From positions 1 through 52,744 of the forward strand of contig JACCZW010000070.1 in the NCBI GenBank assembly GCA_013695765.1: DNA of 52,744 nt, in the 5' to 3' direction. The notes below the pieces were generated by a model, which was given only the letters and a program-made list of their open reading frames with translations, had not been told where the DNA came from and ran no database searches. The translations under genes and the position numbers were made by a program. The stretch comes from Gammaproteobacteria bacterium. Lineage in GTDB: Bacteria > Pseudomonadota > Gammaproteobacteria > JACCYU01. Positions 8,993-18,521 of this stretch are shown here, piece after piece. Each line of letters opens with the position of its first letter. The stretch's first letter is position 1.

Positions 8993-10108
8993 CTATTGAT
9001 ACTGATGGCGCGCCAGCGCCCAGCGCACGTGTTCGCGAACCATTTCATTCGGCTCATCAGTTCGATCGCGTAACGCATCGATGACCTCCGGCGAACCGGG
9101 CGCATTGCCCAGCGCCACTGCAATGTTGCGCAGCCAGCACGCATAACCGATGCGGCGGATGGCCGAACCTTCGGTGCGATGGAGAAAATCCTGCTCGCTC
9201 CAGGCGAATAGATCGACCAGCCGCGGCGCGTCCAGTCCATTTCGCACCGCAAAATCCGCCAGCTCGGAGGTGTGCGCGAACTTGTTCCAAGGACACACGA
9301 GCTGACAATCGTCGCAGCCGTAGATGCGGTTGCCGATCAGCGGTCGCAGGTGTTCGGGGATAGAGCCGCGCAGTTCGATCGTCAGATACGAAATGCAGCG
9401 GCGGGCATCCAGTTCATAGGGCGCGACGATGGCGCCGGTCGGGCACACGTCGATGCAGGCGCGGCATGAGCCGCAGTGAGGGGTCGCTTCGCGATCCATC
9501 GGCAACGGCAGGTCGGTGTAAAGTTCGCCCAGGAAAAACCAGGAGCCCGCCTCACGGCTTAATAAATTGGTATGTTTGCCGATCCAGCCCAGACCCGCTT
9601 TTGCCGCGAGCGCCTTTTCCAGCACCGGCGCGCTGTCGGCGAAGGCACGATAACCGAACGGCCCAATTGCCGCCTCGATGCGCTCTGCGAGACGTTGCAG
9701 CCGTTTGCGCAGGAGCTTGTGGTAATCCCGCCCGAGCGCGTACCGTGAGATGTATGCACGCCCGGACGAACCCAGCACGTCTTCGGGGTCCGCGCCATCT
9801 GGAGGCCAGTAGTCCATTCTGGCCGAGATGATGCGAACAGTGCCAGGCAGCAGATCGTTCGGCCGGCTGCGCTTAACGCCATGGCGCGCCATGTAGCGCA
9901 TTTCCCCGTGACGCCCTTGCGCGAGCCAGTTCAGCAGGTGTGCTTCATGTTCGCCAAGCTCGGTATCCGTAATCCCGATCCTCTGAAAGCCAAGCTCCTG
10001 GCCCCAGGTCTTGATCCGGTCGACCAGATTTTGCAGGTCGGTAGAGGAGAGGCCTGAACGTTCTGTTTCGAAAAACGCCATAGGAAAGAGATCGAACTGG
10101 GTGGGCAT
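8993..10108 (-). CDS. queG: Epoxyqueuosine reductase
   Basis: A 371-residue cobalamin- and iron-sulfur-dependent enzyme that reduces epoxyqueuosine to queuosine in tRNA, the last step of queuosine synthesis. Two 4Fe-4S cysteine sets are clear: CGSCRACIDVCPTG near residue 213 and CDDCQLVCPWNKF near 268. The N-terminal domain (FQRIGITDTELGEHEAHLLNWL, then GEMRYMARHGVKR) and a C-terminal HEAT-like segment match the family. In many gammaproteobacteria queG lies beside the NAD(P)HX repair gene and tsaE, as here, but divergently transcribed. The ATG at 10106-10108 is used; an in-frame ATG nine codons on is possible. Confidence 0.95.
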   Translation of the reverse strand: MPTQFDLFPMAFFETERSGLSSTDLQNLVDRIKTWGQELGFQRIGITDTELGEHEAHLLNWLAQGRHGEMRYMARHGVKRSRPNDLLPGTVRIISARMDYWPPDGADPEDVLGSSGRAYISRYALGRDYHKLLRKRLQRLAERIEAAIGPFGYRAFADSAPVLEKALAAKAGLGWIGKHTNLLSREAGSWFFLGELYTDLPLPMDREATPHCGSCRACIDVCPTGAIVAPYELDARRCISYLTIELRGSIPEHLRPLIGNRIYGCDDCQLVCPWNKFAHTSELADFAVRNGLDAPRLVDLFAWSEQDFLHRTEGSAIRRIGYACWLRNIAVALGNAPGSPEVIDALRDRTDEPNEMVREHVRWALARHQYQ

Positions 10109-10193
10109 GCTTCGTGCAATTCAGTTTGCCCGATTGTAACAGCAGCCCGCTACGCGGATGGAATTGAGCCGCCGGCGTTTTCATTTCTGGCGC

Positions 10194-10199
10194 TATAAT
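10194..10199 (+). promoter_or_regulatory. Consensus -10 hexamer next to the nnr start codon
   Basis: A perfect TATAAT ends five bases before the nnr ATG. A start site 6-7 bases downstream would fall on the start codon itself, implying a leaderless transcript. No well-placed -35 hexamer or Shine-Dalgarno sequence was found. Confidence 0.4.
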
Positions 10200-10204
10200 T
10201 TTGT

Positions 10205-11680
10205 ATGTCCGAGCTACCCGAAAAACTTTACAGCGCGCAAAAGGTGCGCGAGCTTGATCGCATTGCGATCGAGCAGTTCGATATTCCCGGCTACGAGCTA
10301 ATGCGGCGCGCGGGGCGTGCGTCGTTCGAGCTTCTACGCGCGCGCTGGGCAACGGCACGCAATGTCCTTGTCGTGGCCGGTACCGGCAATAACGGCGGCG
10401 ATGGTTACGTGATCGCGCGCCTTGCCAAAGAGGCCGGCATGAACACGCGCGTGGTTCAGCGCGGCAACATCGGTCGCATCCGCGGCGACGCCGGTAGCGC
10501 GCGCGATGATTATCTGGCTGCCGGCGGCCTCGAAGAAGGTTTCGGCAAGCGCCTGCCGGGCGCTGATGTGGTCGTGGACGCCTTGCTCGGCACTGGCCTT
10601 GAAGACAACGTTAGGGGCGCGCCCAAGACGGCGATTGAAGCTATCAACGCGCAGGAGGCGCCAGTGCTGGCGGTGGACGTGCCATCCGGTCTGCACAGCG
10701 ATACCGGCGTGCCGCTGGGTGTAGCGGTGCGCGCGCGTTGTACGATCAGCTTTATTGGGCTCAAACAGGGTTTGTTCACGGGGCTGGCGGCGGATCACTG
10801 CGGCGAGATCGTGTTTGACGGTCTGGGGATCCCGCCGGAAGTGTTCGAAACCGTATCGCCCTCGGCGCATCGAGTCGAATCCGCTCAGTTCGGGGACTGG
10901 CTGGCGCCGCGGCCACGCACCAGTCACAAGGGACACTTCGGTCATGTGCTGGTGATCGGCGGCGAACGCGGCATGGCGGGCGCGCCGCGCATGGCCGCCG
11001 AAGCCGCCGCCCGCGTGGGCGCCGGACTGGTGAGTGTGGCAACAAAACCGGCGCATGCCGCGTTCGTAAATATCATGCGACCGGAGTTGATGGTTCATCC
11101 CGTCGAGCGCGCGGCCGACCTTCGGCCGTTGCTCAAACGCGCCACGGTGGTGGCGATCGGTCCGGGTCTGGGGCAGACCGACTGGAGCCGCGCCATGCTG
11201 GGCGCAATACTCGACTCAACCTCGCCGGCAGTGATCGATGCCGATGCCCTCAATCTGCTTGCCAGCGACCCGTTACGGCGGGAAAACGGGGTGTTGACGC
11301 CGCATCCGGGCGAGGCGGCGCGACTGCTTGGTATGAACACCAAGACAATTCAGCAGGATCGGTACGGCGCGGTAATGCTGCTGCGCGAGCGTTATGGCGG
11401 CGTGTGCGTGCTTAAAGGCGCCGGGACGTTGATTGGCTCCAGTGAGCGCATCGCCGTTTGCACAGGCGGTAATCCCGGCATGGCGAGCGGCGGCATGGGC
11501 GATGTTCTTGGCGGGGTGATCGCCGGTCTGATGGCGCAGGGCTTAAGCGCTCCGCAAGCCGCCGAACTGGGTGTGTGCGTGCACGCGGCGGCGGCCGACC
11601 GCGCCGCGGCTACCCGCGGCGAACGCGGGGTGCTGGCGACGGATCTGTTCGACCATCTGCAATTGCTGGTCAATCCGTGA
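10205..11680 (+). CDS. nnr: Bifunctional NAD(P)HX epimerase / ADP- or ATP-dependent dehydratase
   Basis: A 491-residue metabolite-repair enzyme. The N-terminal half (about 1-215, YjeF_N) epimerises hydrated NAD(P)H, shown by MRRAG near 35, VVAGTGNNGGDGYVIARL near 52 and VVDALLGTGL near 123. The C-terminal half (about 225-488, ribokinase-like) dehydrates it using ADP or ATP, shown by GHFGHVLVIGGERGMAGAP, DADALNLL, TPHPGEAARLLG and the nucleotide motif GNPGMASGGMGDVLGG. This fused arrangement is the usual bacterial one. It opens the housekeeping block and overlaps tsaE by GTGA, so the two are translationally coupled. Confidence 0.95.
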   Translation: MSELPEKLYSAQKVRELDRIAIEQFDIPGYELMRRAGRASFELLRARWATARNVLVVAGTGNNGGDGYVIARLAKEAGMNTRVVQRGNIGRIRGDAGSARDDYLAAGGLEEGFGKRLPGADVVVDALLGTGLEDNVRGAPKTAIEAINAQEAPVLAVDVPSGLHSDTGVPLGVAVRARCTISFIGLKQGLFTGLAADHCGEIVFDGLGIPPEVFETVSPSAHRVESAQFGDWLAPRPRTSHKGHFGHVLVIGGERGMAGAPRMAAEAAARVGAGLVSVATKPAHAAFVNIMRPELMVHPVERAADLRPLLKRATVVAIGPGLGQTDWSRAMLGAILDSTSPAVIDADALNLLASDPLRRENGVLTPHPGEAARLLGMNTKTIQQDRYGAVMLLRERYGGVCVLKGAGTLIGSSERIAVCTGGNPGMASGGMGDVLGGVIAGLMAQGLSAPQAAELGVCVHAAAADRAAATRGERGVLATDLFDHLQLLVNP

Positions 11681-12150
11681 TCGTCGAAGTGCCCGACACG
11701 AAAGCGATGGAGGCGCTGGGTGCGCGGCTGGCTGTGGGCTGCGAGCCGGGCATGTCGTTTTTTCTGCGCGGCGCGCTGGGCGCCGGCAAGACCACCCTGA
11801 CCCGCGGTTTTCTGCGCGCGCATGGTCATGAGGGCGCGGTCAAAAGCCCGACGTATACGCTCGTCGAGCCGTATGAGATGGCCGCGGTCAATGTCTATCA
11901 CTTTGATTTGTACAGGTTATCGGACCCGGAAGAACTGGAATTCATGGGGTTCCGGGATTACTTTCGCGCCGATGCGATATGTCTGGTCGAATGGCCTGAA
12001 CGGGCGCAGGACCGCCTGCCGCGACCCGACGTCGACATCGCCATCACCGTGGCCGTCGAGGGCCAGACGCAAGGCCGCCGCGTCACCCTGCATGCGTCGA
12101 CACCCGCGGGTGTCGACGTGCTGGCGCGTATCAGTGCTCACAAAAGCTAA
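11677..12150 (+). CDS. tsaE: tRNA threonylcarbamoyladenosine synthesis ATPase TsaE
   Basis: A 157-residue ATPase that works with TsaB and TsaD to place threonylcarbamoyl on A37 of ANN-decoding tRNAs. The P-loop is GALGAGKTTLTRG, followed by SPTYTLVEPY, HFDLYRLSDPEELEFMG and CLVEWPER, all family hallmarks. The GTG at 11677 overlaps the TGA of nnr. It gives a protein of normal length starting just before the conserved strand, whereas the longer frame is only nnr read in another phase. The amidase gene follows after 113 bases, the same order as in E. coli. Confidence 0.95.
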   Translation: MIVEVPDTKAMEALGARLAVGCEPGMSFFLRGALGAGKTTLTRGFLRAHGHEGAVKSPTYTLVEPYEMAAVNVYHFDLYRLSDPEELEFMGFRDYFRADAICLVEWPERAQDRLPRPDVDIAITVAVEGQTQGRRVTLHASTPAGVDVLARISAHKS

Positions 12151-12200
12151 TAGAAAAGCATCGTATGCGCCTAAATTCGCTGATAATTAGCTATTGCATT

Positions 12201-12228
12201 TTGTTACGTGCTTGCCACAAACTATAGG
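12201..12228 (+). promoter_or_regulatory. Candidate sigma-70 promoter before the amidase gene
   Basis: TTGTTA (12201-12206) and TATAGG (12223-12228) are spaced by 16 bases in the AT-richer gap between tsaE and the amidase, 36 bases before the TTG start. Confidence 0.3.
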
Positions 12229-12263
12229 CATAGGTAGTTAAAACTACTTGAGGGAGAAGGATC

Positions 12264-13631
12264 TTGGGCGAGATATTCCGGCGTTTTCGCCGTTTGCTAT
12301 GCTGCGGCAGCCTCGGCATAGGTGCAATTCTGTGCCTGGTAACGGCGCCTCTGGGGGCGGAGTGGGGCGTGGCGGTAATGAACATTCGCCTTTCCTACAG
12401 CAGCGACAGCACGCGCGTTGTATTCGATCTCAGCGGCCCGGTGGAGCACCGTCTGTTCTCGCTGCACGATCCCGAACGCATAGTCATCGACCTTGAAAAC
12501 GCCAAGATGGCGGAGCTCGCCCAGCATGTGGATCTGGGCGCGTCCGCGATTGTGGCTATACGCCACGCCGCACGGGACGGCACCGATCTGCGGGTGGTGC
12601 TGGACCTGCAAAATTCATCGACTCTGAAAAGTTTCCTGTTGCCCCCGATCGGCGGCTATGACCACCGACTGGTGGTGGACCTCTATCATCCCGGCGCGCC
12701 GGCACCGACACTCGCGACACCCGTGCCCACGCCGGTGATCGTGGCCGACTTCAACGTCACGTCGCTGCGCGACGTGGTGGTGGCCATCGACGCCGGTCAC
12801 GGTGGCGAGGACGCCGGTGCGGTGGGACTGTACGGAACGTACGAAAAGGACGTGGTCTTGTCCATTGCCAGCCGGCTTGAAGATTTAATCGAAGCGGAGC
12901 CGGGCATGCGGCCGGTGATGATTCGCGATAGCGACGTTTACCTGGAGCTGCGTGACCGCATCGCGCGCGCGCGGGCCCACCAGGCCGACCTGTTTATCTC
13001 GATACACGCAGACGCGGCGCTCAGTTCTTACGCGAGTGGCAGTTCCGTTTACGTATTGTCGCGCACCGGAGCCAGCAGCGAGGCCGCGCGCTGGCTGGCC
13101 GAACGGGAAAACGCTGCGGACCTCATGGGTGGCGTACGTCTGAATGACAAGGACGACACCCTGGCGCGGGTGCTCATGGATTTGTCCCAGACCGCGACCA
13201 TCGATGCCAGCATGAACCTGGCGGAGGACGTGCTCGCGGAACTGGAACTGGTGGGCGATATACACAGCAGCAGCGTTGAACAGGCCGGTTTCGCGGTGCT
13301 GACTTCGCCCGACATTCCTTCCGTGCTGGTGGAGACGGCGTATATCTCCAATTCCGAGGAGGAGCAGCGTCTGCGTAGCTCCTCTTATCAGGAACAGGTG
13401 GCGCTCGCCATGCTGAATGGTCTGCGCGTATATTTCAGCGATCATTCTCCGCCGGGCACCCTGTATGCAAGCGATCTGCGCGATCGGCACGTCATCCGTT
13501 ATGGCGACACCTTGTCCACGATCGCTCAGCGATACAGCGTCAACGTCGAGGCGCTGCGTTCTCGTAATTCGCTGAACGGCGACGTGCTGCACGTCGGCCA
13601 GGTGCTGCTGATTCCAACCAGCGACGGTTAG
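12264..13631 (+). CDS. amiB: N-acetylmuramoyl-L-alanine amidase with AMIN and LysM domains
   Basis: A 455-residue periplasmic zinc amidase that cleaves the peptide stem from murein during daughter-cell separation. The order is signal peptide (about 1-32), AMIN targeting domain (about 37-135), Amidase_3 catalytic domain (about 172-392, with VVAIDAGHGGEDAG, LFISIHADAA and a C-terminal SVLVETAYISN carrying the catalytic glutamate), then one LysM domain (about 410-452, YGDTLSTIAQRYSV). The TTG at 12264 was chosen because AGGGAGAAGG lies at ideal spacing and only this start includes the signal peptide; the first ATG would delete it. The insertion in the catalytic domain suggests an autoinhibitory helix needing an EnvC/NlpD-type activator. 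The symbol rests on gene order; amiC is possible. Confidence 0.92.
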   Translation: MGEIFRRFRRLLCCGSLGIGAILCLVTAPLGAEWGVAVMNIRLSYSSDSTRVVFDLSGPVEHRLFSLHDPERIVIDLENAKMAELAQHVDLGASAIVAIRHAARDGTDLRVVLDLQNSSTLKSFLLPPIGGYDHRLVVDLYHPGAPAPTLATPVPTPVIVADFNVTSLRDVVVAIDAGHGGEDAGAVGLYGTYEKDVVLSIASRLEDLIEAEPGMRPVMIRDSDVYLELRDRIARARAHQADLFISIHADAALSSYASGSSVYVLSRTGASSEAARWLAERENAADLMGGVRLNDKDDTLARVLMDLSQTATIDASMNLAEDVLAELELVGDIHSSSVEQAGFAVLTSPDIPSVLVETAYISNSEEEQRLRSSSYQEQVALAMLNGLRVYFSDHSPPGTLYASDLRDRHVIRYGDTLSTIAQRYSVNVEALRSRNSLNGDVLHVGQVLLIPTSDG

Positions 13632-13869
13632 CCGCGCCGCGGCTCGCGGCCCCTTGCAAGCTTCGCGGCGCGCGTGACCGGCGCTTTCGCAGGGGATTTC
13701 GTCCTGCATCATCCTTAACCGTTTTCCCCTCGTCACGCCGTACATCGCCGCGCCCCGCACGTGCCATGTGACGCGCCCTTACTTTCCGCGGGCGCGCGTT
13801 CCGGCTAGCATAGTCGGGGGTCGCCGCCACGGCTGGATGGCCCGCCGGCACGCGGGAAGCGCAAAAAAC

Positions 13870-15525
13870 ATGACAGAATTGATTCTGGGGCCACTCTTAC
13901 GTTACGTCGGCCCCTGTGACGCAACCGTATGGGTGGAGACCTCAGCGGCCTGCGAGGTCGAGATACTTGACCACCGCGCGCCCACATTTCACGTCGAAGG
14001 CCACCATTACGCGATCGTGTATCTGACCGGTCTTGAGCCCGGCAGCATTTACGAATACGCGGTGTTGCTGGACGGCGAACCCGTATGGCCCGAGCCGGAT
14101 TCGAAGTTTCCGCCCAGCACCATCTACACGCCGCAACCGGATCAGTCGCAGCAGCTGGTATTCGGCTCCTGCCGTATCTCGCTGCCACAGGTGCCGCCGT
14201 TTACCCTGCTCAAGGAGCAAGACGTGCGCGGCCGCGGTATCGACGCGTTGCAGGCGCTGGCGCTGCGTTTGCGACGCGAGCCGCCGGATCAGTGGCCGCA
14301 CGCACTTCTGTTTCTGGGCGATCAGATTTACGCCGACCAGGTGTCGCCGGAAACCCGGCAGTTTATTCGCGGACGCCGCAACACCGATGAGCCGCCCGGC
14401 GAGGAGATCGCGGATTTCGAAGAATATACCCGTCTCTACCGCGAGGCCTGGGGCGAACCGACTATCCGTTGGCTGCTGTCCACCCTGCCCAGCGCGATGA
14501 TCTTCGACGATCACGATGTAAACGACGACTGGAACATTTCGGCGGCCTGGGTCGCGGAGAAGCGCGCGCAGCCGTGGTGGCAGGCGCGCATCGTGGGCGG
14601 TTTCATGTCGTACTGGATTTACCAGCATCTGGGCAATCTCTCCCCGCGTGAACTGCACGATGATGAGATGTTCCGGCAGGTTCAAAAAGCGCGCAATGAC
14701 GCCGGTCCGCTGTTGCGCGAATTCGCGGCGCGCGCCGAACGCGATCCCGCAGCCTGCCGCTGGAGTTTCTACCGGGATTTCGGACGCGTGCGGCTGGTGA
14801 TGATGGACTCGCGCGCCGCGCGGGTACTCGATGGGCCGCGCGCCATGATCGAGGCGGACGAGTGGGCCTGGATCGCGCGTCACGCGCACGGCGATTTCGA
14901 TCATGTGCTGCTGGGCACCTCGCTGCCGATGCTGCTGGCGCCAGCGATCCACTATCTGGAGGCCTGGAGCGAAGCAGTGTGCGACGGCGCGTGGGGAAAA
15001 CGCGCAGTCCACCAGGTCGAAAAACTGCGGCAGGCGCTGGATCTGGAACACTGGAGCGCGTTTGATCGCTCCTTTGTGCAGCTCACCGAACTGCTCCACG
15101 AGGTCGCCAGCGACGCGCGCGGTCATGCGCCGGCCACCATCGTTATGCTCTCCGGCGACGTGCATCACGCGTACCTTGCAAAGGCGTCTTTCCGGCATGG
15201 CGAGGCGCGCAAAAGCGGTATCTATCAGGCGGTGTGCTCACCGCTGCGCAACGCGCTCAGCAGCAGCGAACGCCGGGCGATGCGGTTCGCGTGGAGTGCG
15301 CCGATGGCGCTCGTCGCCAAAGCGCTGGCCCGCGCGGCCGGTGTCCAGCCACCGATCCTGGACTGGCGGCTTATGCATGACGAACCCTGGTTCGGCAACC
15401 AGATCGCCACACTCGAAATGCGGGGGCGCTCGGCGCGGTTTCGGATCGAGAAGCCGGCCTTGGACGAGGCCGGCGAGCCGGTATTGAAAGAGGTATTCGA
15501 GTCCGCGCTGGACAGTCCAGTTTGA
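13870..15525 (+). CDS. PhoD-like metallophosphatase
   Basis: A 551-residue protein of the alkaline phosphatase D superfamily. An N-terminal fibronectin-like segment (about 5-85, ending GSIYEYAVLLDGE) precedes a binuclear metallophosphoesterase domain with VFGSCRIS near 97, FLGDQIYADQ near 147, MIFDDHDVNDDWN near 212 and VMLSGDVHHAYLA near 425. No signal peptide or Tat motif is seen, so it may act in the cytoplasm, unlike classical secreted PhoD. The ATG at 13870 has GGAAG upstream; the longer frame adds 34 residues of poor sequence. Substrate unknown. It is the first of five genes that interrupt the usual amidase-mutL neighbourhood. Confidence 0.85.
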   Translation: MTELILGPLLRYVGPCDATVWVETSAACEVEILDHRAPTFHVEGHHYAIVYLTGLEPGSIYEYAVLLDGEPVWPEPDSKFPPSTIYTPQPDQSQQLVFGSCRISLPQVPPFTLLKEQDVRGRGIDALQALALRLRREPPDQWPHALLFLGDQIYADQVSPETRQFIRGRRNTDEPPGEEIADFEEYTRLYREAWGEPTIRWLLSTLPSAMIFDDHDVNDDWNISAAWVAEKRAQPWWQARIVGGFMSYWIYQHLGNLSPRELHDDEMFRQVQKARNDAGPLLREFAARAERDPAACRWSFYRDFGRVRLVMMDSRAARVLDGPRAMIEADEWAWIARHAHGDFDHVLLGTSLPMLLAPAIHYLEAWSEAVCDGAWGKRAVHQVEKLRQALDLEHWSAFDRSFVQLTELLHEVASDARGHAPATIVMLSGDVHHAYLAKASFRHGEARKSGIYQAVCSPLRNALSSSERRAMRFAWSAPMALVAKALARAAGVQPPILDWRLMHDEPWFGNQIATLEMRGRSARFRIEKPALDEAGEPVLKEVFESALDSPV

Positions 15526-15560
15526 TGCGTGACGTCTTCTGAGTCGGCTTCACCGTATCG

Positions 15561-16445
15561 ATGCCACCTTTGCTGGAAGTCAACGCGCTGGTCAAGCACT
15601 ATCGCGGCGTCAAGGCTGTGAACGGGCTTGGCTTCGTCATCGAATCTGGCCTGTGTTTCGGTTTGCTGGGTCCGAACGGCGCGGGCAAGACCACCACGGT
15701 GGAAATGCTGGAAGGCGTGACGGCGCCCACCGGAGGCGAAATCCTGTACAAAAGCCAGCCGCTCGGACCGCGCTTCCGCGACGAAGCCGGCATCATGTTC
15801 CAGTCCACCGCGCTGCAGGACTTCATCACCGTTCGCGAGACCCTGGAGATGTTCGCCCGGTTTTATCGCGACAGCGCGTCGCTGGACACTGTGATCGAAC
15901 AGTGCTCGTTGCGCGAATTCCTGGATCGCGACACCCGCAAGCTGTCGGGTGGTCAGCGCCAGCGTCTGCTTCTGGCGATCGCGCTGGTCAACGATCCCGA
16001 AGTCATCTTCCTGGATGAACCCACCACCGGCCTGGACCCGCAGGCGCGGCGCAATTTCTGGGCGCTGGTGGAAGGCATAAAGGCGCGCGGCAAAACCGTG
16101 GTGCTGACCACGCATTACATGGAAGAAGCCTACGTGCTGTGCGACGAGATCGCGATTATGGATCACGGCCGCATCATCGCGCAGGGAACGCCCCGACAGC
16201 TGCTCGCCGCCCATTTCGATGACGTGATTCTGCAACTGCCCGAGCAGGACTTTGAGCCCGCGCGCGACGGACTGGAGGTGCCCGTGGTGCATCATCGCGG
16301 CGTGGTCGAAATCGCGACCCCGGACGTGAACGGCACCATTACGCGGCTGATCGAGCGCGGCGTGCCACTCGCGCATCTGCGTATTCGCGAGCGCACTTTA
16401 GAGGATCTGTTTCTGGAACTGACCGGCACGGAACTGCGCGCGTGA
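15561..16445 (+). CDS. ABC-2 type transporter, ATP-binding subunit
   Basis: A 294-residue ATPase of the drug/polysaccharide-export (DrrA/NodI-like) class. Walker A is GPNGAGKTTTVEML, the Q-loop region FQSTALQDFI, the signature LSGGQRQRLLLA, Walker B VIFLDEPTTGLDP, and the H-loop TTHYMEE. About 80 C-terminal residues form the variable domain common in exporters. The partner permease begins 16 bases after its stop, so they form an operon and presumably a homodimeric export complex. The substrate cannot be read from sequence. It lies 35 bases behind the PhoD-like gene and may be co-transcribed. Confidence 0.9.
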   Translation: MPPLLEVNALVKHYRGVKAVNGLGFVIESGLCFGLLGPNGAGKTTTVEMLEGVTAPTGGEILYKSQPLGPRFRDEAGIMFQSTALQDFITVRETLEMFARFYRDSASLDTVIEQCSLREFLDRDTRKLSGGQRQRLLLAIALVNDPEVIFLDEPTTGLDPQARRNFWALVEGIKARGKTVVLTTHYMEEAYVLCDEIAIMDHGRIIAQGTPRQLLAAHFDDVILQLPEQDFEPARDGLEVPVVHHRGVVEIATPDVNGTITRLIERGVPLAHLRIRERTLEDLFLELTGTELRA

Positions 16446-16461
16446 GGATAAGCGTGCCGCA

Positions 16462-17469
16462 ATGATAAGTGTCACGCGTTTCCGCGCGGTGCTGGCGGCG
16501 CGCAATCGGGAGTTCCTGAGGGATCGATCGGCGCTGATATGGAATATCCTGTTGCCGGCGCTGATCGTTTTCGGTTTCGCGTTCGCGTTTTCAGGCGAGC
16601 CGCCCAGCCTTTACAAGGTCGGCGTTTACGGCAAGACCCAAGACCGCGCGGCGGCGGCTTTTACCAGAACCGAGCACATCGACTTTATCCCGGTAGCCCG
16701 TCGCAACGTGGCGATCACCAAGGTGCGGCGGCATCAACTGGATATGCTGATCGATCCGCGAGCGCGGCGTTACTGGGTTAACGACGAATCGCCTAAAGGC
16801 TATATGCTGGAACGGGTGCTGGCCGGCACCCAGCCGGACAGCCTCGAACGTCAGCAGGTCACCGGGCGGCCGGTGCGCTATGTGGACTGGTTGATCCCCG
16901 GCGTGCTGGGCATGAACATGATGTTCAGTTCGCTGTTCGGAGTCGGCTACGTGATCGTGCGCTACCGCAAAAACGGCGTGCTCAAGCGGCTCAAGGCGAC
17001 ACCGCTTTCCGCATTCGAATTCCTGGCCGCGCAGGTCGTCTCGCGGCTGTGGCTGATCATCGCCATCACCGTGCTGGTGTTCACCGGCACCCATCTGGTG
17101 ATCGGTTTCACCATGTACGGCAATTATCTGACTTTACTGCTGGTGTTCGTGCTGGGGGCGGTATGCATGATCAGCCTGGGGTTGCTGGTCGCCGCCCGCA
17201 CCGCCAGCGAGGAGCTCGCGGGCGGCTTGTTGAACATTGTCAGCTGGCCGATGATGGGCTTGTCGGGCGTGTGGTTTTCGCTGGAAGGCATGCACCCGCT
17301 GTTAAAACAGCTGGCGCTTATCTTTCCACTGACCCATGTCACAATCGCTGCGCGCGCGATCATGCTGGACGGTGCGGGCCTCACGGCTATTACGCCGCAA
17401 CTCACGGCCCTTGCCTTGATGAGCGTGGCATTTTTAATTATGGGTTCGTACTGGTTCCGCTGGGAATGA
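16462..17469 (+). CDS. ABC-2 type transporter, permease subunit
   Basis: A 335-residue inner-membrane protein with one N-terminal membrane helix (ALIWNILLPALIVFGFAFAF), a periplasmic domain of about 110 residues, and five helices in the C-terminal part, the layout of ABC-2 permeases with a large first loop (YhhJ/DrrB-like). The conserved LKRLKATPLSAFEFL and GLLVAARTASEE...LSGVWFSLEGMHP segments are seen. It pairs with the ATPase 16 bases upstream, so export is likely. Convergent with the TerC gene, only 20 bases away. Confidence 0.88.
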   Translation: MISVTRFRAVLAARNREFLRDRSALIWNILLPALIVFGFAFAFSGEPPSLYKVGVYGKTQDRAAAAFTRTEHIDFIPVARRNVAITKVRRHQLDMLIDPRARRYWVNDESPKGYMLERVLAGTQPDSLERQQVTGRPVRYVDWLIPGVLGMNMMFSSLFGVGYVIVRYRKNGVLKRLKATPLSAFEFLAAQVVSRLWLIIAITVLVFTGTHLVIGFTMYGNYLTLLLVFVLGAVCMISLGLLVAARTASEELAGGLLNIVSWPMMGLSGVWFSLEGMHPLLKQLALIFPLTHVTIAARAIMLDGAGLTAITPQLTALALMSVAFLIMGSYWFRWE

Positions 17470-17489
17470 CGCTCGGCGATTAACGTCCG

Positions 17490-18440
17490 TCAGCGCCCGG
17501 GCGGAGTCTTGTCGGCATCCGGTTCGTGCATCAGGCTCATCACCACCGTCACGGCGAAGATCGTGGCGATTATGCCAAGGCTCATCAGCGGGCTCGGGTG
17601 CCACAGCCCGTGGATGTTCTCGGTCAAAAGCTTAAGACCGACGAAGGCGAGGATGACTGCCAGGCCGGCTTTCAGATAATGCAGGCGGTCGGCCAGCCCC
17701 GCGATCAGAAAATACAGCGAGCGCAGTCCCATGATGGCGAAGATGTTGGACGTGATGACAATGAAGGGATCGCGCGTGATCGCGAAAATCGCCGGGATCG
17801 AGTCGGTGGCGAAGATCAGATCGACGATGTTGATCACCACCAGCACCATAAACAACGGTGTGGCAAGCAGGCGGCCGTGCTCGCGCACGAAGAAGTGCTC
17901 GCCGCGGTAATCCTCGGTGGTTGGCAGCACACGCCTGACGATCCGCATCAGGCGCATGTCCGAGACGTCCTCCTGTTCCCCGCGGTGCGACCAGGTTTTC
18001 CAGGCCAGGTACAGCAGAAACGCGCCGAACACGTAAAGCAGCCATTCGAAGGCCTCAACCAGCGCCGTGCCGGCGAGGATCACGATCACGCGCATCACGA
18101 TCGCGCCCAACACGCCGTAGAACAGGACACGATGCTGAAACTCCCGAGGTACGGCGAAAGTCTGGAAGATCAGCAGGAACAGCATCACGTTGTCGACCGA
18201 CAGCGACCACTCTATCAGGTACCCCGTAAAATAAAGAACCATGTCCTCGCCGCCGGCGCCATGGTAGAAGTGCGGGATAAACAGGCCGAACACCACCGAT
18301 ACGCTGATCCAGATGCCGGTCCAGATAGCGGCTTCCTTGATCGAGACAGTGTGCGAGTGGCGCTGGACGACAAAAAGGTCGATTGCCAGCAGGACGGTGA
18401 CTATGGCGGCAAACACGCCGTAGAGCGCGAGTTGAGACAT
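17490..18440 (-). CDS. TerC-family integral membrane protein (Alx/YjbE-like)
   Basis: A 316-residue inner-membrane protein with about eight helices. It carries the family hallmarks EWSLSVDNVMLFLLIF near 80 and DLIFATDSIPAIFAIT near 207, each with the conserved acidic residues thought to bind metal inside the membrane. Some family members export manganese (E. coli Alx) or are linked with tellurite resistance and loading of exported metalloproteins. The substrate here is an inference: manganese or calcium. The leader is shared with the divergent DegP/Q-type gene. I looked for a yybP-ykoY manganese riboswitch there and found no convincing one. Confidence 0.9.
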   Translation of the reverse strand: MSQLALYGVFAAIVTVLLAIDLFVVQRHSHTVSIKEAAIWTGIWISVSVVFGLFIPHFYHGAGGEDMVLYFTGYLIEWSLSVDNVMLFLLIFQTFAVPREFQHRVLFYGVLGAIVMRVIVILAGTALVEAFEWLLYVFGAFLLYLAWKTWSHRGEQEDVSDMRLMRIVRRVLPTTEDYRGEHFFVREHGRLLATPLFMVLVVINIVDLIFATDSIPAIFAITRDPFIVITSNIFAIMGLRSLYFLIAGLADRLHYLKAGLAVILAFVGLKLLTENIHGLWHPSPLMSLGIIATIFAVTVVMSLMHEPDADKTPPGR

Positions 18441-18521
18441 GATTATGCGACGCTGAATGGGTGGTTATCGTTGTTGATCGGGCTGTGGCCGGGCCTGTTC
18501 CGAGCGTCTTCATCGCCTTAA

